NCBI GenBank assembly: GCA_018649725.1 | Contig: JABIHH010000031.1 | Location: 62,001-126,000, forward strand | Direction: 5' to 3' | DNA: 64,000 nt | DNA from: Rhodospirillaceae bacterium | GTDB taxonomy: Bacteria; Pseudomonadota; Alphaproteobacteria; Rhodospirillales; UBA2165 | In this document: piece by piece, positions 19,401 to 26,981 of the stretch | Layout: each line of letters begins with the position of its first letter | Position numbering within the stretch: position 1 is the first letter of the stretch | Notes under the pieces: model-generated | The model's input: only the letters and a program-made list of their open reading frames with translations | Database searches by the model: none | What the model was told of the DNA's origin: nothing | Position numbers and translations under genes: made by a program

Positions 19401-20653
19401 GAGCCTTGCAGGAACGCTCACGCGAAGTGGCTTTGGCGGTTGACCGGGCAGCAAAACTTTTGTCCGCCGTGACATCTGGTCTGCAACGTCATTCAGACGA
19501 GCTTCATTCAGTATCAGATCGGGCCGTCGAGAAAACCAATGACATGAGCGACTTTTTGAAATCCGGTGCGCAGGAACTGTCCCGCGTCTCCGAGCAAAGT
19601 TCAGAGCGCCTGGAAGACACCAGTAATGCGGTGCGCCAGCGCCTCGATGATCTTACGCTCTCTTCAGACCGGGCCATTGCCAGGCTCGAAGGGGCGGCGG
19701 ATATCGTCAATGTGCGGGCCGACCAGATGACGGAAACCGCCCGTATGGCGGCCGATGCTGCACAAACGGCGGATCGGGCTTTAAAGGAAACCGCCAATAC
19801 CACAGGTAATGCAGCAGATCATAATCTCAACAAGTTAAAAACCATCAGCGAGGCGCTTAAAAAGCAAACCAATGATGTCAGTGTGGCATCAGATCGTTTG
19901 TCTCAAAAAATGGGCGGGGCCGGTGCGGATCTTCGCCAGCAGCTCGAAGATTTAACCCGGACGTTCAATGAGGCGTTGAGCGGCATTAATACTGTCGGCG
20001 AGAACGTGACCCAGCGGGCCGATGAGGCGGCAGAGGCTTCAGGTCGCGCCATCACCAATATGGATGCATGGGGAAAATCGATCAAGCGAGGTACCGACGA
20101 TTTAACCACGGCGTCAAGCAAACTGGCTGATGATGCCAAGGAAGCTGCCAATAGTGTTAAGCGCCAAACCGATAGTCTGTCCAAAACATCACAGCAAGCC
20201 TCTGAGATTACCGACGCCCTCAAGGAACTGGCACAAAAATCGGGCCACGAGGATTTCCTCCGCCGGATGTCATTGGTTTCTGAAGGGCTTGAATCCATCG
20301 CCATTGATATCAACCGCATCATGGAGACCCGGATCACCGAAGACGATTGGAAGCGCTATAACCGAGGTGATAACAGCGTCTTCCTGCGCAAGATTCTCGG
20401 CATGCGGAATAAGGCAAAGCTGGCCAAGATCAACCAGCTTTACCGTTCTGATTCTGATTTCCGTGAATATGTCATACGCTATCTCGGTCAGTTCGATGAA
20501 CTGATCGCCAGCGCGCGCCGCTCCGGCCAGGAAGGCGTGCTTGGCGCGAGTTTTATGACGTCTGATGCCGGCAAGGTCTATATGGTGTTGCAGTCTGCAC
20601 TGGCCAGAGAAATTGGCGGTGAGGCCAAGGATGAGGAACCTGATCCAGCCTAA
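16439..20653 (+). CDS. Giant membrane-anchored protein with about 40 copies of a 25-residue helical repeat
   Basis: A 1404-residue protein. An acidic, hydrophilic N-terminus (1-65) is followed by two membrane helices (about 72-94 and 113-131), then residues about 175-1240 form tandem repeats of exactly 25 residues. Consecutive units begin ALRQAS, ALSVAS, DLVNAS, DLINVS, DLMRIA, SLAAIS, ALSGAT. The consensus is (A/D/E)LxxxSxxAxxRxxxxxxxLxxxx. The region is free of Pro and Cys as far as I can see and should be continuous helix. A distinct C-terminal domain (about 1268-1404; HEDFLRRMSLVSEGLESIAID, VFLRKILGMRNKAKLAKINQ) ends the protein. The architecture resembles apolipoprotein-like/kinesin-like polar proteins of alphaproteobacteria such as Agrobacterium GPR, so a scaffold role in envelope or cell pole is possible (inference). 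The stop overlaps that of the convergent cbiX-like gene. Confidence 0.85.
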   Translation: MAKNTPNDLNGQSNGTSDKSDQLEVVHDADAAPDTKHTGVQESYEWLEPKEPNLIDGIVAPEFKPPFYARYRVLTILAILATIGWLAASASFVFENLGLADIAQLLPHELGGMAAGIATPIALIWIVVAFFEKTKIYQAESRALRWHLQQLTYPADSAETRVAEITEALRAQTQALRQASEEASLRASDATDLIKRQTMALSVASEEANTKADSAGDKLRQQAEDLVNASDRAIARAREAGNVLHHQSHDLINVSQQASSRTEDITSTLQKSGEDLMRIAEESTKRAHETAELYRDRSESLAAISVEAAARAEKMGSDLSSNAEALSGATELAAQRVEATTENLREFTQDLSRRSDQMEAQSDIVAAQLANQAENLNESVDKATANTSTIVAAINTEFRNLGAATDTVLSQVKRAGEDIKNDTRDLLAAGGAAAERVDQTANTYRQQINELEETTDRASARARVVGAQIEDVKNVLDTTVEKSFEQIEEVSNTLSAKSEELAASSGQAVEDIGEAGDALQQKSDHMVKLSDLVVLRMGNTSEAIRKRADELSETSKEVSGQIDATADRLHQARLDLKDASDSSVGNVDRVAAALRRDLLELTQVAENVGEINGEYGERLTRLTSESADATTQLQRLSEQIEDQIKELTLTSDGAGKSIVDMGDKLADHTRLLNDASAIAVEKVAQVGEALKEKTTNVNESSAKASERLRSIGIVLDRRTAELSSAANDATEKVNNVSEILRQKTNDLSGSSEKAVSDISVAGETMAYRSDEVANSADRAARLLGLVTDALRQQSRDLSRTTDSAADQIENVGEKLHQRSRELTDITDDAVMRMDETWETLEDRADKMRVLSSDLIGQVSEAASALHDRSQELASASESAVSDVGSVGDTLLEQSREAATAADEAANRLTRIAEDLSTNFVDIKDSSVDTEERLNRMGVNFRQRAEEFAQAATESNSHVQAFADALQERSSELTGASDEATAKVGAVGGALQERSREVALAVDRAAKLLSAVTSGLQRHSDELHSVSDRAVEKTNDMSDFLKSGAQELSRVSEQSSERLEDTSNAVRQRLDDLTLSSDRAIARLEGAADIVNVRADQMTETARMAADAAQTADRALKETANTTGNAADHNLNKLKTISEALKKQTNDVSVASDRLSQKMGGAGADLRQQLEDLTRTFNEALSGINTVGENVTQRADEAAEASGRAITNMDAWGKSIKRGTDDLTTASSKLADDAKEAANSVKRQTDSLSKTSQQASEITDALKELAQKSGHEDFLRRMSLVSEGLESIAIDINRIMETRITEDDWKRYNRGDNSVFLRKILGMRNKAKLAKINQLYRSDSDFREYVIRYLGQFDELIASARRSGQEGVLGASFMTSDAGKVYMVLQSALAREIGGEAKDEEPDPA
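16961..20158 (+). repeat. Internal tandem repeat coding region, 75-base (25-codon) period
   Basis: Within the giant gene, codons 175 to about 1240 repeat in protein units of 25 residues. At least seven consecutive units in 16961-17485 and five near 19349-19723 fit the 25-residue frame without gap. DNA-level identity between units is low, so the array is old and maintained at the protein level. The boundaries, especially the end, are approximate. Confidence 0.75.
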
Positions 20654-21462
20654 AGCTGGTTAAGCTCCAATACCCGTTCAATAATCACGTCCGGAACAAT
20701 CTGATCTGCGCCGATCGATGGGCAGAGCCACAGTGTGTGTCCCTCACAAACAATCGGGCCAATCGGTAGGTCGCTGATGAGACGATCTTTGGTTAGCTCA
20801 GGATCGATGCCTAAGAGCGTCGGCACATCAACCGTTTCATGAGCGCCGCCGGAAAACAGATGGCTGATAATGATGACGTTCTGCGTCCCGCAATGCTCTT
20901 GCCAATCGGCAAGGTTGGGTTTCTGATCCAAGAACAGCGCGATAACGTGTTGGGCAAGATTAAGCTCGTCGATCTGATCAGCTATGGTCTGGGTGTCGAT
21001 CTCGGATTGTGGATTGTGGCTCGAGCCATGGCCAAGGACAATCATCGTTGTATCCTGACCGGACAGTTCAGAAGCGTTTACAGTTTCTTGCACCAGCTCT
21101 TGCAGTCGTTGGGCGATCATTGGGTGATTGCCGATGGGCCCGCCAAATAAAATTTTTTGCCCGCCGCGCTCGGTAATCTTACCAGTTAGTCCCAATTCTT
21201 TTGGAATAACCGTTTTTGTCAGGCTGCCGGGGCTGGCGAAACAGGGCACAACATAAACGATCTCGCTTTCAATCGTCTTGAGTTGGTCCGCCATGAAGGG
21301 GGCGATTTTTAGAAAGCCTGTTTTGACTTCTTTGAAAATACCACGCTTGGTGATTGTATCGGCATGGCGTTGGATCAAGGTTGTGCTATCAGGCGAGTCT
21401 GACCGTCCATGGCCGACGATCAGCAGTGTTGATTGACCCAATTTTTCTATCTGTGCTGTCAC
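20650..21462 (-). CDS. CbiX/SirB-type chelatase, two-domain
   Basis: The 270-residue product has two CbiX-like halves, marked by LLIVGHGRSD (residues about 12-21) and MIVLGHGSSH (about 139-148). The His in HG(R/S)S is the metal-binding residue in cobaltochelatases/sirohydrochlorin ferrochelatases. Family members insert Co or Fe into sirohydrochlorin. The start is GTG at 21462, immediately after the TAG of the upstream DUF4202 gene, so the two are translationally coupled. The stop TAG (20650-20652) overlaps the TAA of the giant repeat gene from the other strand. No other cobalamin gene is nearby, and siroheme for sulfite reductase is an alternative role. Confidence 0.82.
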   Translation of the reverse strand: MTAQIEKLGQSTLLIVGHGRSDSPDSTTLIQRHADTITKRGIFKEVKTGFLKIAPFMADQLKTIESEIVYVVPCFASPGSLTKTVIPKELGLTGKITERGGQKILFGGPIGNHPMIAQRLQELVQETVNASELSGQDTTMIVLGHGSSHNPQSEIDTQTIADQIDELNLAQHVIALFLDQKPNLADWQEHCGTQNVIIISHLFSGGAHETVDVPTLLGIDPELTKDRLISDLPIGPIVCEGHTLWLCPSIGADQIVPDVIIERVLELNQL

Positions 21463-21463
21463 T

Positions 21464-22048
21464 CTATTCTGCCGCTAGAGCTTTCTTTACAAGATTAAGT
21501 GGCTCTTCCGGTATATCCAAAGTCAAAGCGATCTCGTGGCCACGCGGCGTCATTTTTGCCCACGTGCGCTGGATGATGCCAATCATTTTCTCTTCGTCAT
21601 ATTTGGATGAAAAGTCGGCAAAGTAATTTTCCAAAAACACCAGGCAAATGACATCTTCCAAGGTCTGCATATCAATCCTGGATCGAAGATTGCGGCGCAG
21701 CAGAAGTTGGCGCATCTTTTCAGTTACCTCCTCATCGTAGCCGCAATTTCGCATGATCTCAGCGGCTTTATCCGCATGATAGCCATAGAGTGTCGTTCGC
21801 CAATGGTGATAGCCTTTCTTGCCTTCCGGGTAGTCGGTGCGGGGGATTTCCCAGCGCCGGATATGCTGTGCCCGGGCGGCGATCTGCATGAAATCCTCGG
21901 CTTCCGGTGAGACCTTTTCCAGCCAAGCTGTCATCCGCCGGCTATAAAGAACTTCCTTCGGATAGCTTTCACCTTCAAATGTCTCAGTATTCGGGTCGAG
22001 CGCATTGGCGGCGTCAATTTGGGCGATGGCGTCATCAAGCTGGGTCAT
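21464..22048 (-). CDS. DUF4202 family protein
   Basis: The product is about 194 residues. It matches the DUF4202 pattern: DAANALDPNTE near the start, VLYSRRMTAWLEK, AARAQHIRRWEIPR, GYHHWRTTLYGYHA and VCLVFLENYF. The spaced His residues (QHIRRW, HHWR, YHA) recall an HD-type metal site. The family function is unknown. The ATG at 22048 is preferred over a TTG at 22057. It is directly upstream of and coupled to the CbiX-like gene, so a shared role in tetrapyrrole or sulfur metabolism is plausible but unproven. Confidence 0.85.
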   Translation of the reverse strand: MTQLDDAIAQIDAANALDPNTETFEGESYPKEVLYSRRMTAWLEKVSPEAEDFMQIAARAQHIRRWEIPRTDYPEGKKGYHHWRTTLYGYHADKAAEIMRNCGYDEEVTEKMRQLLLRRNLRSRIDMQTLEDVICLVFLENYFADFSSKYDEEKMIGIIQRTWAKMTPRGHEIALTLDIPEEPLNLVKKALAAE

Positions 22049-22140
22049 ATTTCTCAATCTATTCTCAAACAGTTAGCATTCTTGACAAGATACGGCATAA
22101 TAGTGGTTCTGCAAATCCCAGAAAAAACAGAAAATGAATA

Positions 22141-23760
22141 ATGAATTCAAGCGACAATATAGCAGCGGCCACGGAGCTCATCCAAGCCGGTAGATTTGAG
22201 GAGGCGGCGACCCTTTTGAACGGGATACTCGGCGTCGAAAAAGATGGTGCCGCTCAGCAGCTTTTGGGAATTGCTGCGTTTCAAACCAATCAAGCGGAGA
22301 GCGCTGTCACGCATTTTGAAAATGCCGCACGCGCGCTCACTGAAGACGGCTATCTGCAAAACAATCTTGGTCAGGCCTACAAATCCGTTGGGAATATCCA
22401 AAAAGCCAAAATGGCATTTGAGAAAGCTGCCGAACTACAAGCAGAATTTGCCGATCCGTTGAACTATCTGGGACTGCTCCATCGCCAAGCCGGTGACGGG
22501 GCGGCGGCAGAAAAGAGTTTTAACGCGGCCATCGCCAGGCGTCCCGGCTATGCGGAGGCGCATTTCAATTTAGGCGCGATGCTGCAAGATCAGCTGCGTT
22601 TGGACGAAGCACAGGAACAGTATCAATTGGCACTACATGCCAAGCCGGGCTACGTCCAGGCGATCAATAATCTCGGTACCGTGTTGGATGATCTGGGCGA
22701 TCATGGCGCCGCCGAGAAAGTTTATCTGGGCGGGCTTGAGATCTCGCCCGATACACCAGAGCTCCATGCGAGCCTAGGATCGTGCCTGCGTTTGCAGGCG
22801 AAATATACCGAAGCCTGTAATTGCTTTGAACGCGCGATCGAAATTGCACCCGATTTTATTGAAGCAAAATGGAATTATGGCTTTTTGCAACTCGCCTTGG
22901 GTGAAAGCCTGGAAGGCTGGGCGAATTATCGCTTTCGCCATTCTGTTGATCGAGATGCATTCCCGCTGCCAGTGGAGCGTCTACCTGAAGATTTAAGCGG
23001 CCAGGAGATTGAACTTGCCGCAGAGCAGGGCCTGGGTGATGAAATATTTTTCCTGCGGTTTGCAGCCAAGCTCATTCAGCGCGGTGCATCGGTCAGGTTT
23101 CAACCAAACCCCAAGCTCGAGACTTTGATCGGGCGCGTTCAGGATGTCACGCTTGGCCCGGTTGGTGCAGCGGCATTTTCGATTGCGGATTTGCCTTATC
23201 TTTTAGCCAGCCAAGAAGCGGTTCCGAGCCTGACACTTTCACCGGACGAAAAGGTCGTGGCAGACATGCAGGCGCGTTTGGCAGCCGCAGGACCGCCACC
23301 TTATATCGGATTAACCTACCGGGCAGGGGGGGCTGGTCAGGATACGTTGGTGAAAAATGCCCCGCTTGAAGGAATTGGCAAAGCGCTTAAAGGTGTTTCG
23401 GCAACCTTTATCGATGTCCAACGGTTGCCACAGGCAAATGAGCAAGCCCAACTTACCGAGACAGTCGGGCAGGAAGTTGCTGATTTCTCAGCTATCAATG
23501 ATGATCTCGAACAGGCCTTGGCCTTGATGAGCTTACTCGACGATTATGTCGGAGTGAGCAATACCAATATGCATCTTAGGGCAGCAACGGGAAAATCGGC
23601 CCGCGTTCTGGTTACCCATCCGGGCGAATATCGTTGGTTGGTAGAGGGCGCGAGATCACCCTGGTTCCCGGATTTTGAGCTTTATCGGCAAGACCTAAAA
23701 GGCAGTTGGGAGGGGGCTTTCGCTCAGCTCGCATCTGATATAAAAGCAAAGTATGAGTAG
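22141..23760 (+). CDS. TPR protein with C-terminal GT9/heptosyltransferase-like domain
   Basis: The 539-residue product begins with about seven tetratricopeptide repeats (residues about 1-260; for example YLQNNLGQAYKSVGNIQKA, AEAHFNLGAMLQDQLRLDEA, VQAINNLGTVLDDLGDH). The C-terminal half contains AEQGLGDEIFFLRFAAKL, LPYLLAS and GLTYRAGG, with VGVSNTNMHLRAATGK near the end. These resemble the GLGD and (V/I)SVDT.xxHLAGA.G motifs of ADP-heptose/GT9-type transferases; here the latter motif reads SNTNMHLRAATG. It overlaps the next TPR-glycosyltransferase gene by 8 bases. A soluble glycosyltransferase using a protein acceptor held by the TPRs is the likely type (family knowledge plus inference). Confidence 0.85.
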   Translation: MNSSDNIAAATELIQAGRFEEAATLLNGILGVEKDGAAQQLLGIAAFQTNQAESAVTHFENAARALTEDGYLQNNLGQAYKSVGNIQKAKMAFEKAAELQAEFADPLNYLGLLHRQAGDGAAAEKSFNAAIARRPGYAEAHFNLGAMLQDQLRLDEAQEQYQLALHAKPGYVQAINNLGTVLDDLGDHGAAEKVYLGGLEISPDTPELHASLGSCLRLQAKYTEACNCFERAIEIAPDFIEAKWNYGFLQLALGESLEGWANYRFRHSVDRDAFPLPVERLPEDLSGQEIELAAEQGLGDEIFFLRFAAKLIQRGASVRFQPNPKLETLIGRVQDVTLGPVGAAAFSIADLPYLLASQEAVPSLTLSPDEKVVADMQARLAAAGPPPYIGLTYRAGGAGQDTLVKNAPLEGIGKALKGVSATFIDVQRLPQANEQAQLTETVGQEVADFSAINDDLEQALALMSLLDDYVGVSNTNMHLRAATGKSARVLVTHPGEYRWLVEGARSPWFPDFELYRQDLKGSWEGAFAQLASDIKAKYE

Positions 23761-25621
23761 CGCAGAAGAACTTCATCATCAGGGCATCGCTGCCTTTCAA
23801 GCTGGTCAAATCGATGAGGCGATTAACTTGTTGGGCCAAGCAATCGCCCAAGAAGATGCCTTGCCAGAAATTTTTGCCAATCTAGGCGTGATCCACCGAT
23901 CCATCGGTGAACTTGAGGCCGCCCGCCAACATTTAGAGACAGCGATCGAGCGCGCTTCAAATAATCCCGATTTCTATTACAATCTCGCTTTGGTTTATGG
24001 TGATCTGGAAAAATTGGATCTGGCGCAAAAGCATTATGAGTTAGCGCTTTCCATGCGGCCCGGCATGGCGCCGGCGCTGAATAATCTCGGCAATATAAAA
24101 AAAGAAAAGAAGGATTTCGATGGTGCTGTTATTTGTTATCATCAAGCCTTAGAGGCCGATGAAACCTATGTGCCGGCCCATAAGAACCTCGCTGACGCCC
24201 TGGAATCGGCTGGCTTTGATGAGGCTGCCCACGAGGCGTATGCTGCGGCCCTTCATCTTCGAGCCGATACCGGGACCAGAATTCGCGACGCTCTGGTGCT
24301 GCCGGTTATTCCTAACTCCAGAGATCACATTGCTGAAAGCCGGGGTCGGCTTGAAGAAAAACTGGATGCCTTAGCCGAGGATGACCTGAGCCTTGAAGAC
24401 CCGCTTAGAGAGGTCGGCGCGACGAATTTTCTGCTCGCTTATCACGGCCTAGATGACAAAGCGATTCAGGAGAAAATTGCGCAAGTTTATCTTAAGGCCT
24501 GCCCCGCTTTGGCCTTTGAGGCACCCCATGCCAAAGACTGGATGGCAGGTCTGGAGGGGGGCGCGCCGCGCATTGGCTTTGTCTCCTCATTTTTTAATGA
24601 ACACACCATCGCTAAGCTAAACCACGGCCTGATCAATGGTCTGCCGAAAGCCCGGTTCGATGTTAGTGTGTTTTCGTTCTCTGAAGTTCAGGATTCCTGG
24701 TCTGACAGATTTAAATCCGGCACACCTAATTATGTCCAATTGGAAAAGGAATTGGCGGCGGCGCAGAAGCAAATTGCTGATGCTGAGCTCGACATTCTTT
24801 ATTACACCGATATTGGCATGGAGCCACAGACCTATTTCTTGAGCTTTGCCCGTCTGGCACCGGTGCAATGCGTCACTTGGGGGCATCCGGTTACAACGGG
24901 CATTCCCAATATGGATTATTTCGTTTCAGGCGCGTTAACGGAGCCGGAAAATTCAAGTGATGCCTATAGTGAGAAACTGCTGCGTCTGGATGGATTTTCG
25001 ACCTGCGTTGCAAAACCGGAGGAGATCGCTGGCTTGCCGGATAAGGACTATTCTCCTGGTCAACGCATTGTCTGCCCGCAATCGCTTTTTAAGTATCACC
25101 CTGACTTCGACGCGATACTGGGCGGCATTTTACGTAGCCTGCCCGATGCTGAGATCCAGTTGATTGACGGCAGTCACCCGGCATGGTCGGCCCTGCTGCA
25201 AAAGCGCCTGATCAGGTCTCTCTCGGATGTCAGCGACCGCATTCAGATCTTGCCCCGGCTCAATCGGGAAGCCTTTGCGGAATTGTTGCGCGCGGCGGAT
25301 GTTATTCTAGACACGCCTCATTTTTGCGGTGGCATGACAACCTACCAAGCCCTGGCCGCCGGCACGCCGGTGGTCACTTTGCCCGGCGACTATATGCGCG
25401 GTCGTTTGGGCCTGGGCCTCTACCGCCAAATGCAGATGACAGATTGCGTGGCCGAAGATGCCGCTGATTATGTCGAGATCACAAAGCGCCTATGCAGCGA
25501 TGTTGCTTTTGCCAAGCGCGTGCGCGCGCAAATAACCGAAGGCCAAAGCAACATCTTCGACAACCGCGCTGCCATCGACCGCCACGCCAAGTTCTTTGAG
25601 AAAGTGATGTTTGAGGGCTAG
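23753..25621 (+). CDS. TPR-GT41 glycosyltransferase (O-GlcNAc transferase-like)
   Basis: A 622-residue protein: about five TPRs (residues 1-180; IFANLGVIHRSIGELEAA, FYYNLALVYGDLEKLDLA, PALNNLGNIKKEKKDFDGA), then a GT41-like catalytic part. The latter includes APRIGFVSSFFNEHTIAKL, APVQCVTWGHPVTTGIP with MDYFVSG, the donor-binding CPQSLFKYHPDF, and ILDTPHFCGGMTTYQALAAGTPVVTLPG. GT41 enzymes modify Ser/Thr (O-GlcNAc transferase) or, in bacteria, Asn or flagellin with sugars. The ATG overlaps the upstream stop by 8 bases, so the two are co-translated. The acceptor is unknown; flagellin or an adhesin are candidates. Confidence 0.88.
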   Translation: MSSAEELHHQGIAAFQAGQIDEAINLLGQAIAQEDALPEIFANLGVIHRSIGELEAARQHLETAIERASNNPDFYYNLALVYGDLEKLDLAQKHYELALSMRPGMAPALNNLGNIKKEKKDFDGAVICYHQALEADETYVPAHKNLADALESAGFDEAAHEAYAAALHLRADTGTRIRDALVLPVIPNSRDHIAESRGRLEEKLDALAEDDLSLEDPLREVGATNFLLAYHGLDDKAIQEKIAQVYLKACPALAFEAPHAKDWMAGLEGGAPRIGFVSSFFNEHTIAKLNHGLINGLPKARFDVSVFSFSEVQDSWSDRFKSGTPNYVQLEKELAAAQKQIADAELDILYYTDIGMEPQTYFLSFARLAPVQCVTWGHPVTTGIPNMDYFVSGALTEPENSSDAYSEKLLRLDGFSTCVAKPEEIAGLPDKDYSPGQRIVCPQSLFKYHPDFDAILGGILRSLPDAEIQLIDGSHPAWSALLQKRLIRSLSDVSDRIQILPRLNREAFAELLRAADVILDTPHFCGGMTTYQALAAGTPVVTLPGDYMRGRLGLGLYRQMQMTDCVAEDAADYVEITKRLCSDVAFAKRVRAQITEGQSNIFDNRAAIDRHAKFFEKVMFEG

Positions 25622-25650
25622 GGTGATCTTAATTAGAAAAAAGTATTTCT

Positions 25651-26979
25651 TTAGTCGTCATTTGACATTCGCTTGAGCAAATTTTCATAAAAATATTCTT
25701 CTTCAATTCGGAAACCCGGTGGTATTCCGGTGCTAATAAATTTTAGATAGGCCAGCATGGCCACAATTTTGTCCGCGGTTGGGTTGAGACGAATGGCATC
25801 CCAAAGTTTGTACAAGGTGCCGCTTATCGAGCCGTCGAAACGGTGAGGCCCAAAAGTCCTCGGCCAAAAATTTAGGTAGCGAGAAATTTCGATCGCATGA
25901 TTTCCATCCTCCTTGAGACGTAAGGATTCCAAAAACCAGTCTTCAGATTTAACCTGATCAAACAAAGTGCCGCTTTTGGCTGCTAATTCTTCAGGCAATT
26001 TAAGTGTGGTTGGACCTTTGGCAATGAGACGTAGATTGGTCGGGTGGAGCGTCGCTAAATATGGACTATGGGTGGCTGGATCGTCATAAGCCCAATATTG
26101 AAGTTCCCATTGAGCGTCGAGGGAACCGAAGCAGGCATTTTCATCGGTTCGGTGGTCATCTTCCTCACACCGATTTATAAATCTGTTATCAAGATAGATA
26201 TAGCCAACGCGGCCGGCGATTTGCAGAAAGTTAAACCAATAGGTGATGACGTCATTGTGCATTTCGGTCATCGAATTTGTGTTGATGAATATATCAAATT
26301 CCAGATCTTCAAGAGCATCGCTGAATATTGTTGGTACAAAGACGAAGTCCCAATCATCTTTCAGCTTTGCGGTATCGGTAGCATCAGACAGGTATAATGT
26401 CTTTGCCTCGGGGAAGTTTGACTTGATGAAGAGATAAGCAAAGAACAATGAAAAGGGTAGGTCGACCAAATACAAAGTGGCTTTCGGGTTGAGTAATTTG
26501 GCCATCCGGGCTTGCGCGCCGTAACCGCTGCCCAGTTCAAGAATTCTGGTTGTGTTGTCTTCGCTGAGTTTTGTCTCTGATCGTATGGTTTGCCACAATT
26601 CAAAGAAACGAAGGAAATCCGGCGATAGGCGGCGACCGTTTATGTCGACAACATTATCAGGTTTGAAAAATTCGGCTTCCTGAACATATTCAGGAAAGGA
26701 AAATAGATCGATATTTTTCTGTTGGAGGTAGTCGATCATCCATTGAATATAGTCGTTAATACGCTGGGGGTCTGAGTAGGTCGTATAGACTGAAAAATGG
26801 ATGAGTGACTGGACTTCACTGAGGGCATGGGCCGCCGAATCTGCTTGGCGAATTATGGTCACCAAATCTTTTTCATTTGCCCGCCACCACTCGTTCAACA
26901 GATAGCGATCAAAGTAGCCGGAATTTTGGCATTCCTTATAAACAGTCTCAAAAATTGTGCGTGCTTCCTGCAGCAACAT
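25651..26979 (-). CDS. Putative sugar O-methyltransferase
   Basis: A 442-residue protein with a SAM-binding Rossmann core: motif I TRILELGSGYGAQARMA (residues about 145-161), an acidic strand end LYLVDLPFSL, and FDIFINTNSMTEMHNDVITYW. This pattern is that of the large putative sugar O-methyltransferase family found in polysaccharide and glycosylation loci. It starts 2 bases after the stop of the carbamoyltransferase gene, so the pair is an operon for decorating a sugar. It converges on the TPR-GT41 gene with a 29-base gap. Confidence 0.83.
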   Translation of the reverse strand: MLLQEARTIFETVYKECQNSGYFDRYLLNEWWRANEKDLVTIIRQADSAAHALSEVQSLIHFSVYTTYSDPQRINDYIQWMIDYLQQKNIDLFSFPEYVQEAEFFKPDNVVDINGRRLSPDFLRFFELWQTIRSETKLSEDNTTRILELGSGYGAQARMAKLLNPKATLYLVDLPFSLFFAYLFIKSNFPEAKTLYLSDATDTAKLKDDWDFVFVPTIFSDALEDLEFDIFINTNSMTEMHNDVITYWFNFLQIAGRVGYIYLDNRFINRCEEDDHRTDENACFGSLDAQWELQYWAYDDPATHSPYLATLHPTNLRLIAKGPTTLKLPEELAAKSGTLFDQVKSEDWFLESLRLKEDGNHAIEISRYLNFWPRTFGPHRFDGSISGTLYKLWDAIRLNPTADKIVAMLAYLKFISTGIPPGFRIEEEYFYENLLKRMSNDD

Positions 26980-26981
26980 TT

